DNA of 10,989 bases from Candidatus Nanohaloarchaea archaeon (GTDB taxonomy: Archaea > EX4484-52 > DAOVKX01). The notes under the pieces were generated by a model that saw nothing but the letters and a program-made list of their open reading frames with translations, did no database searches and was not told the DNA's origin. This document shows, piece by piece, positions 6,337 through 10,989 of this stretch; the stretch's first letter is position 1, and every line of letters begins with the position of its first letter. Position numbers and translations under genes: made by a program. The stretch lies in NCBI GenBank assembly GCA_030631505.1, contig DAOVKX010000032.1:1-10989 (forward strand), read 5' to 3'.

Positions 6337-9330
6337 TTAGCTAATGCACCACGATTTGGTTAGGTATTCAGTTTCTATGGTTATGTTTGGAGCGTCTGTA
6401 GTTATAAAAATACAGCGTCCATCACAGCATGTCTGGCCGGGATGCGAAGCCGCATCAGAAGCTGAACCTGTCAAGTCTATCCCATCACAACTTTCTGGGG
6501 GTATACACCACCCCCCGCCCATTTCTGAACAGGTTTGCATTTCACATGCATACGTCCACACCAACTTGACCGTTCTTGTTACTTCATTGTTGCCTTCATT
6601 GGACTCTGCGTAGTGGTTTGTCGGGTCTGCCTTTAATTTCAACCCATAGGCTTTCTCTCCAGGGGTTGGGGGATAGTCAACTATCCAACTGAATGATAGC
6701 TGTGGCCAATTATAACAACGACAAAGGCATCCCTCTATTTTCCCTGCATGATCATATCCTTGATTGGCGCAGTGACTATCACACATGGATTGGTAACAAC
6801 TGTGAGTGAGTACATGATTATACACTTCCTCACCAGTTCCCTGCTGTATCGTTGCTGTCTGGGTTTCCTCTGCTACCCCATTCACCAAAAGCTCAACAAC
6901 AGGATTATTATTTTCCGTGCACACCTCTCCAAGGTCTTTCAACCCCACAGTTATCGGAACGTTTTGCCCGCAATCTATAACGTCTGTCAGTTCAATATAA
7001 GAGGATTTGCAGACATCATAAAAAGTCAAGCTCCAAGTAGACAACCTTCCAGTACTGCTACCACCAGTCTTGAGATATAACTCCCATATCCCCTTAGCGC
7101 GTTTTCCTGTAAATGAATCTAAATCGGTAAAATGAAAATTCTTCCTGGAACCTCCTGCACTTAATATAATGTGTTCTGTTCCATCAGGAGATACCAGTTT
7201 AACCTTCAGAAACTCACTGTTATGTAGATGAATTGAAAGTTTCATGCTACTTATATCAAAATCTATATCAGATATGTCAATACTGCCTACATGCGTCCAA
7301 CCATTGAACTGCTCGTTAAGATCTCCTTCTGTATAACTCGGTTCGCAATCAACATCACTCAATGCCATATTCTCAAGAGTGAAATCAGCTCTTGCCCTTC
7401 TGCAAAAACCATTCTCACAGACCTGTCCCGGACCATGGAGTTCCGTGCAGTTAATTCCACAACCACCGCAGTTGCTTGTGTCGTATTTGGTGTTCACGCA
7501 GCCGTGGAATGTTGGGTTATCCGGGTCTTCGCAACAATCAAAACCACTACCAAGCATAGAGCAAATATCAACACCGCCGCAACATCCTTGGTTTCTAATC
7601 CAGTTACGATCATACCCCATATAGTCATCTCCACCACATGTTCCAGGATGCCCCATCCAATCGGAAGGTTTAAAACTATCACAAGAATATTTAACATCCT
7701 GACAGCAACAATGATTTGGTATGTCTGGGTAAAGATCATTATCACAGCATAAGTTTTCATTTGACTCGCATGGACCATATCTTAAATAACTTCTTGTGCT
7801 CCCATAATATACTGGAAAAGCATCAGAAAAGGAACATTCACCAATAGTATCTTTAGTATATTTATTGACTCCACCTACTCCATCACAATCAATACAACTA
7901 GGGTCAGTTCTACATTCAACTTTTGCACCCGTACAATCGCATGAAGTTGCAACATAACATCTTTCTGTATCTCCGCATTCTATCTTATATTTCGGAGGAA
8001 ATTCACCACAGGCTTTTTTGCATACCACCCCACAATCTCCTTTAGTGTAACTGCATTCACCAACACTTACGCATTCACAATTTGAATTGCATGACTCTCC
8101 GCCACCACACCCATCAGGCGAAGCATTTGGGTCGCACTCTTCCCCGAAATCAATTACTCCGTTTCCGCAGAGTGGTGGTGGTGGCTCACCACAGCCCCCG
8201 TCACTAGTGCAATACTCCTCTCCATCACAATCAGAAATCTCTGAACTTGCCCCTATATGAGAATAATGGACATCTTCCGGAACCACACCACAATAACACA
8301 CACCTTCATCGGCAGGTGTACGACCGCAATGCCCTGAGCTGCAGCAGGTAACAGAGCAACTTCCGGTGCTCCCTCCGGCAGCGTAACCCACACAATAGAT
8401 CAACCCCCCAGGACATGTATCAGGACAACATTCCCCGTCCCAGCAATAACCGTTTGTTCCACAGGGATCTTCATCTTCACCCTTCTCAGGTTTACATACC
8501 GAATCTTCACATTTCTGGCATTCGCCACAACCACCAATATCACAGTTCCCAGGACTTCCCGAAGGGTCGCAGGAAGTGCACCAGAAACATGTTACAGGCT
8601 CATTGAAACACCCATTTTCATCACAGCCAAACCAATCTGGATGGCATGCATCATCCGTACAAGGATTTCCATCATCACAATCAAAATCAACACCACATAC
8701 GCACTTTCCGAAATAACAAACAGGAGTATCTCCTGAACAGCCCCCAATATCACAGTTCCCAGGACTTCCCGAAGGGTCGCAGGAAGTGCAGCCAGTGCAT
8801 GTTACAGGCTCATTGAAACACCCATTTTCATCACAGCCAAACCAATCTGGATGGCATGCATCATCCGTACAAGGATTTCCATCATCACAATTGAAGTCAA
8901 ACTGACATACACAATTTCCGGAATAACAAACAGGAGTATCTCCTGAACAAACTCCTGTACCTGTACAACCCCACCCCGAATCCGTACAAACAGAGGTTCC
9001 ACTGTTTAGACCACATTCATCAGAACAAGAGGAGGGGTTTATGTCTTCATATTCATACCAACAACCATACTTGAATCCCTGTTCTGGACCCCCAGAGATA
9101 CAACCTATATCTTCTCTATAATCAGAGTAACAAATATTTCCATCACAGCAAGTATCATCACAATTGTTTACTACAAAGCCAAGAAGATCCAAATAACACT
9201 GACTAAAACAAGGTTGCGGGTCTACGCTGTTTTCACAAAAATATGCAGCACCAACAATTTTTGTGGATAAAGGAAAAACCACTATAAAAGTAAATAATAT
9301 TAGTATCAAACACTTATAATTCAGATTCAT
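6337..9330 (-). CDS. Large secreted Cys-rich protein with tandem repeats, P-domain and CARDB domain
   Basis: This is a 997-residue protein with a signal peptide (about 1-28), about 114 cysteines and no membrane anchor. In order it has a Cys-rich head (29-127) and two 70-residue tandem repeats (128-197 and 198-267) around CDDGNPCTDDACH. A Myxococcus-type/DUF4215-like motif follows at about 388-420 (CGNGVIDFGEECDP), then more Cys-rich segments and a Stig1-like segment at about 599-643 (SNCGGCGINC, then GQVCENGFC). A proprotein-convertase P-domain lies at about 648-774; visible hallmarks are Trp678, HLH at 701-703, SPDGT at 714-718, Trp749 and Trp766. A CARDB-type domain at about 775-925 ends in YAESNEGNN and is interrupted by a six-Cys insert (845-872). 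A last Cys-rich tail finishes the protein. P-domains usually accompany proteases, but no protease domain is present, so a binding or structural role is more likely. The start has GGTGGGG at 9336-9342 and overlaps the preceding gene by 17 bp. Confidence 0.9.
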   Translation of the reverse strand: MNLNYKCLILILFTFIVVFPLSTKIVGAAYFCENSVDPQPCFSQCYLDLLGFVVNNCDDTCCDGNICYSDYREDIGCISGGPEQGFKYGCWYEYEDINPSSCSDECGLNSGTSVCTDSGWGCTGTGVCSGDTPVCYSGNCVCQFDFNCDDGNPCTDDACHPDWFGCDENGCFNEPVTCTGCTSCDPSGSPGNCDIGGCSGDTPVCYFGKCVCGVDFDCDDGNPCTDDACHPDWFGCDENGCFNEPVTCFWCTSCDPSGSPGNCDIGGCGECQKCEDSVCKPEKGEDEDPCGTNGYCWDGECCPDTCPGGLIYCVGYAAGGSTGSCSVTCCSSGHCGRTPADEGVCYCGVVPEDVHYSHIGASSEISDCDGEEYCTSDGGCGEPPPPLCGNGVIDFGEECDPNASPDGCGGGESCNSNCECVSVGECSYTKGDCGVVCKKACGEFPPKYKIECGDTERCYVATSCDCTGAKVECRTDPSCIDCDGVGGVNKYTKDTIGECSFSDAFPVYYGSTRSYLRYGPCESNENLCCDNDLYPDIPNHCCCQDVKYSCDSFKPSDWMGHPGTCGGDDYMGYDRNWIRNQGCCGGVDICSMLGSGFDCCEDPDNPTFHGCVNTKYDTSNCGGCGINCTELHGPGQVCENGFCRRARADFTLENMALSDVDCEPSYTEGDLNEQFNGWTHVGSIDISDIDFDISSMKLSIHLHNSEFLKVKLVSPDGTEHIILSAGGSRKNFHFTDLDSFTGKRAKGIWELYLKTGGSSTGRLSTWSLTFYDVCKSSYIELTDVIDCGQNVPITVGLKDLGEVCTENNNPVVELLVNGVAEETQTATIQQGTGEEVYNHVLTHSCYQSMCDSHCANQGYDHAGKIEGCLCRCYNWPQLSFSWIVDYPPTPGEKAYGLKLKADPTNHYAESNEGNNEVTRTVKLVWTYACEMQTCSEMGGGWCIPPESCDGIDLTGSASDAASHPGQTCCDGRCIFITTDAPNITIETEYLTKSWCIS
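8530..8949 (-). repeat. In-frame tandem duplication, two 210-bp units
   Basis: Units 8740-8949 and 8530-8739 encode residues 128-197 and 198-267 of the large Cys-rich protein. Comparison by eye gives about 18 mismatches in 210 bp (about 91% identity). A perfectly identical 90-bp block (8591-8680 against 8801-8890) and a 47-bp block (8534-8580 against 8744-8790) are separated by clustered differences. Each unit carries ten cysteines in the same positions. Confidence 0.95.
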
Positions 9331-10066
9331 CTAAGCCCCACCGTTCCAAACACTCTTTTTTAACTCCAGGTTCTATTTTATTAAAAACATCTTTAGCTTT
9401 TTCTTTATTGGTATAAAAAGTGTATGCTCCAACCAAACATTCACAAAAAGCCTTTCTTTCACCGGCTTTATCGCATAGTTTAAATGCTTTATCTGGTTCT
9501 TCTATTTTCATTTCAGCACTTAACAAATAACAAAACTCATTATCCTTGCAAGCGTTTGATATTTTTTCTATGTCATTTTCTTCACAGATTTTTGTAAATC
9601 TTTCACAACCGTCTATAATTTTCTCTTTCAGGTTTTCAGGAGCATTGGAAGCAACAAGTTTACAAGCTTCTGTATTTATCCCTACCCTTCCTGCTTCACA
9701 AATTACATTTGCAGAACAGGGGATATTACCAAGGTATTCTTCATAGTTAAGACATAAATCAAACGCTTCGCTAACATTAGTTTTAACCAACTCAATCGCA
9801 TCTTTATATTTATTAGTGTCAGATTCAATATATATGTTCTCATCATTCATAAATTGATTTTTAACAAAAAATAAAACTACTGCAAAAGAAATCAAAATCA
9901 ATGCAAAAGAAATCAATTTTGTATAATCTACCTTTTTTTCAATAGAATTAAAAATATTATCAATCTGCTCATCAGAATAGCCGGAACTTTTGAGTTTTTG
10001 TATTATCTGCTTTTTAGAATAACCTTTTTTTGATTGTTTCTGGACCCATTTTTTGACATCTTCCAT
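9314..10066 (-). CDS. Membrane-anchored protein with 12-cysteine outer domain, operon gene 1
   Basis: This 250-residue protein is of no named family. Residues 1-45 are a cytoplasmic helical segment with a doubled motif (KKGYSKKQIIQKLKSSGY, then SDEQIDNIF), like the short UBA- or SHOCT-like helical repeats common in archaeal membrane proteins. A membrane helix spans about 49-68. The outer domain (about 86-245) is helical, with KEKA-type TPR-like stretches. It has exactly twelve cysteines at 105, 117, 123, 135, 154, 161, 173, 179, 198, 208, 210 and 239. The same twelve, with nearly the same spacing, are found in the protein encoded at 10240-10989, so the two are paralogues with different N-terminal parts. 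It is the first gene of the operon. A TATA box lies 28 bp before the ATG and no ribosome binding site is seen, which suggests a nearly leaderless transcript. Its last codons supply the ribosome binding site of the next gene. Confidence 0.88.
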   Translation of the reverse strand: MEDVKKWVQKQSKKGYSKKQIIQKLKSSGYSDEQIDNIFNSIEKKVDYTKLISFALILISFAVVLFFVKNQFMNDENIYIESDTNKYKDAIELVKTNVSEAFDLCLNYEEYLGNIPCSANVICEAGRVGINTEACKLVASNAPENLKEKIIDGCERFTKICEENDIEKISNACKDNEFCYLLSAEMKIEEPDKAFKLCDKAGERKAFCECLVGAYTFYTNKEKAKDVFNKIEPGVKKECLERWGLDESEL

Positions 10067-10089
10067 AAGAAATAAATTAGTGAAAGTGG

Positions 10090-10097
10090 TATATATA
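10090..10097 (-). promoter_or_regulatory. Archaeal TATA box of the five-gene operon
   Basis: TATATATA is preceded on the minus strand by GCCAAA, which fits a BRE-like flank. Its centre is about 28 bp upstream of the ATG at 10066, so transcription should begin within a few bases of the start codon. No Shine-Dalgarno motif lies between box and ATG. Confidence 0.75.
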
Positions 10098-10170
10098 TTT
10101 GGCTGTTGATAGATAATTAGATAAGAAAAGGAAAGATTAGCTTTTTTATGAATTTATAGATAGAACTTAG

Positions 10171-10200
10171 CTAATTTTGTCCCAATACCGACAAAATCAG
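10171..10200 (-). repeat. Inverted repeat between the paralogue gene and the operon promoter
   Basis: ATTTTGTC at 10174-10181 and GACAAAAT at 10190-10197 are perfect 8-bp arms around an 8-nt spacer. In minus-strand RNA the stem extends to 11 bp with one G-U pair. It lies about 40 bp after the stop of the upstream gene and about 75 bp before the operon TATA box. It could be a 3'-end hairpin or an operator. It is not followed by a T run on the minus strand (a short one, 10202-10206, precedes it), so a classical hairpin terminator is not supported. Confidence 0.5.
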
Positions 10201-10239
10201 CAAAAAGAACTTATGTTAGGACCTTGCATATTCTTTCTC

Positions 10240-10989
10240 TTATAAATTTGGTATTTTACCAAAACAGCTAATGTTTCTTAAATCTTTTCTTGATATGAGC
10301 TCAAAAAATTTATTCGCCTTTTCTTTGTCTTCGAGCCAAACTTTAGAACCCATCATACAATAACACTTGTCTTTAAACTCTTCAGTTTCCAGTCCGCATA
10401 AAATTAATGCCTTTTCGCTATCAGAAACTAAGTGAGCTGCCATGTGATAACATCCTGTTTCATTCCCACAACTTTTAATTATAGTATTTAAATCGCCTGA
10501 GCAAGCTACAAGTCCTTTTTTACATGCATCAACAACATGAACTGGATACTTATCACATATTTCTTCTTCCTTTCCTATAGTTTTAGCTTCACAGATTATA
10601 TCTCTACTACATATTAGATATTCTATATCTGAATCTGTAATTTTTAAACAAGTGTGTCCCGCTTCAGTAAAGTTTGTCTTAACCAAATCAACTGCTTCTT
10701 TGTAAGCTCCTATATATTCTGGCAAAGTTGTAGTCGTTGTTGCAGGTTCCAAAGTTGTGCTTGGCTCTGTCAATGACTTATTATATACCCCATCAGCCAT
10801 GTTTTCAATTATAGGAATAGTTATGTTTGCGCCGTTTACGTTATCCTGAAAAGCATCATTGTCTCCATCGTCTCCTGTAAGACCTAATAATGCGGCACCA
10901 GCAAGACCTAAACCAACAATACCTACAACTATTTTGGTTGTTAAAGCGGTTTTAATTCCTGTCTGCCCTTTATTTCCCAAACGAGGCAC
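10240..10989 (-). CDS. Membrane-anchored 12-cysteine protein, paralogue of operon gene 1 (5' end uncertain)
   Basis: The reading frame is open to the right edge. A GTG at 10989-10987 could be the start (249 residues), but the gene may begin outside the window. Residues ~17-37 form a hydrophobic, Gly/Ala-rich membrane segment preceded by basic residues. After it come an acidic stretch, a Thr/Pro linker (EPATTTTTLPE, about 81-91) and a helical outer domain (about 96-245). That domain has twelve cysteines at 114, 127, 133, 145, 156, 163, 174, 180, 198, 209, 211 and 242, matching one-for-one those of the protein encoded at 9314-10066. Shared motifs include YK-(D/E)-A-(I/V)-(E/D)-LVKTN, IICEA or VICEA, and DKEKA or NKEKA. 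The N-terminal cytoplasmic helices of the paralogue are absent here. It is separated from the operon by 173 bp with its own TATA box. It is probably surface-exposed; function unknown. Confidence 0.82.
   Translation of the reverse strand: MPRLGNKGQTGIKTALTTKIVVGIVGLGLAGAALLGLTGDDGDNDAFQDNVNGANITIPIIENMADGVYNKSLTEPSTTLEPATTTTTLPEYIGAYKEAVDLVKTNFTEAGHTCLKITDSDIEYLICSRDIICEAKTIGKEEEICDKYPVHVVDACKKGLVACSGDLNTIIKSCGNETGCYHMAAHLVSDSEKALILCGLETEEFKDKCYCMMGSKVWLEDKEKANKFFELISRKDLRNISCFGKIPNL

Larger units (their letters stand above)
2217..10097 (-). other. Predicted five-gene operon for exported Cys-rich and Ig-domain proteins
   Basis: Five same-strand genes follow a single clear TATA box. Junctions in order are a 17-bp overlap, a gap of 9 bp (21 bp if the inner start is used), a 4-bp overlap (1 bp if the inner start is used) and a 10-bp overlap. 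Each downstream start has a GGAG- or GGTG-type ribosome binding site; at three junctions it lies inside the preceding reading frame. Every product has a signal peptide or membrane anchor. No internal TATA box with proper spacing stands out. Confidence 0.8.

Noticed and set aside
7291..7752. Plus-strand open frame of 153 residues
   Set aside because: It is a shadow of the large Cys-rich protein, opposite its P-domain and Cys-rich region.
8530..8949. CRISPR array or mobile-element repeat
   Set aside because: There are only two units, they are contiguous without spacers, and they stay in frame within one coding sequence.
10890..10989. Type IV pilin-like (class III) signal around KGQTG
   Set aside because: The residues after KGQTG (IKTALTTK) do not give the uninterrupted hydrophobic pilin helix; the hydrophobic stretch starts later and looks like an ordinary anchor.

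Overview
The window looks like a piece of an archaeal chromosome, most likely from a DPANN-type lineage (Woesearchaeota, Pacearchaeota or Aenigmarchaeota would fit). Three things suggest this. The two promoters that can be read are archaeal TATA boxes about 25-28 bp upstream of a start codon with little or no leader. Genes inside the operon use GGAG or GGTG ribosome binding sites. Most of the proteins are secreted or membrane-tethered, rich in cysteine, and carry CARDB-type Ig domains and threonine or proline linkers. Assignment to DPANN is an inference; no rRNA or other marker gene is present.

Layout. At the left edge a DHH-family phosphoesterase runs leftwards out of the window (1-655, minus). 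It is divergent from a plus-strand gene (719-2227) for a single-pass membrane protein with a large exported domain. The two share a 60-70 bp intergenic region with one A/T-rich element that can be read as a TATA box in both directions. From about 10.1 kb down to 2.2 kb the minus strand carries five tightly packed genes that look like one operon behind a clear TATA box at 10090-10097. In order of transcription they encode: a membrane-anchored protein with a 12-cysteine outer domain; a 997-residue secreted protein with about 114 cysteines, an in-frame 70-residue tandem repeat, a proprotein-convertase P-domain and a CARDB domain; a membrane-anchored protein with an Ig-like domain; a 458-residue secreted protein with about 58 cysteines; and a 620-residue multi-pass membrane protein with a coiled coil, a Cys-rich region and a CARDB domain. 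Junctions run from a 17-bp overlap to a gap of 9-21 bp. The last gene converges on the plus-strand gene and their 3' ends overlap by 11 bp. At the right edge, upstream of the operon promoter and on the same strand, lies a second gene for a 12-cysteine protein, a clear paralogue of the first operon gene.

How the genes may work together. The products are all predicted to sit outside the membrane. The two most Cys-rich ones have a signal peptide and no membrane anchor; the other three operon proteins are anchored. The simplest reading is a co-expressed surface complex or adhesin-like layer, held by anchored subunits and stiffened by many disulfides. No catalytic domain was recognised in the operon. 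The function is unknown and the complex is inferred from gene order and architecture only. No RNA genes, CRISPR arrays, insertion sequences or intergenic stretches over 300 bp were seen.
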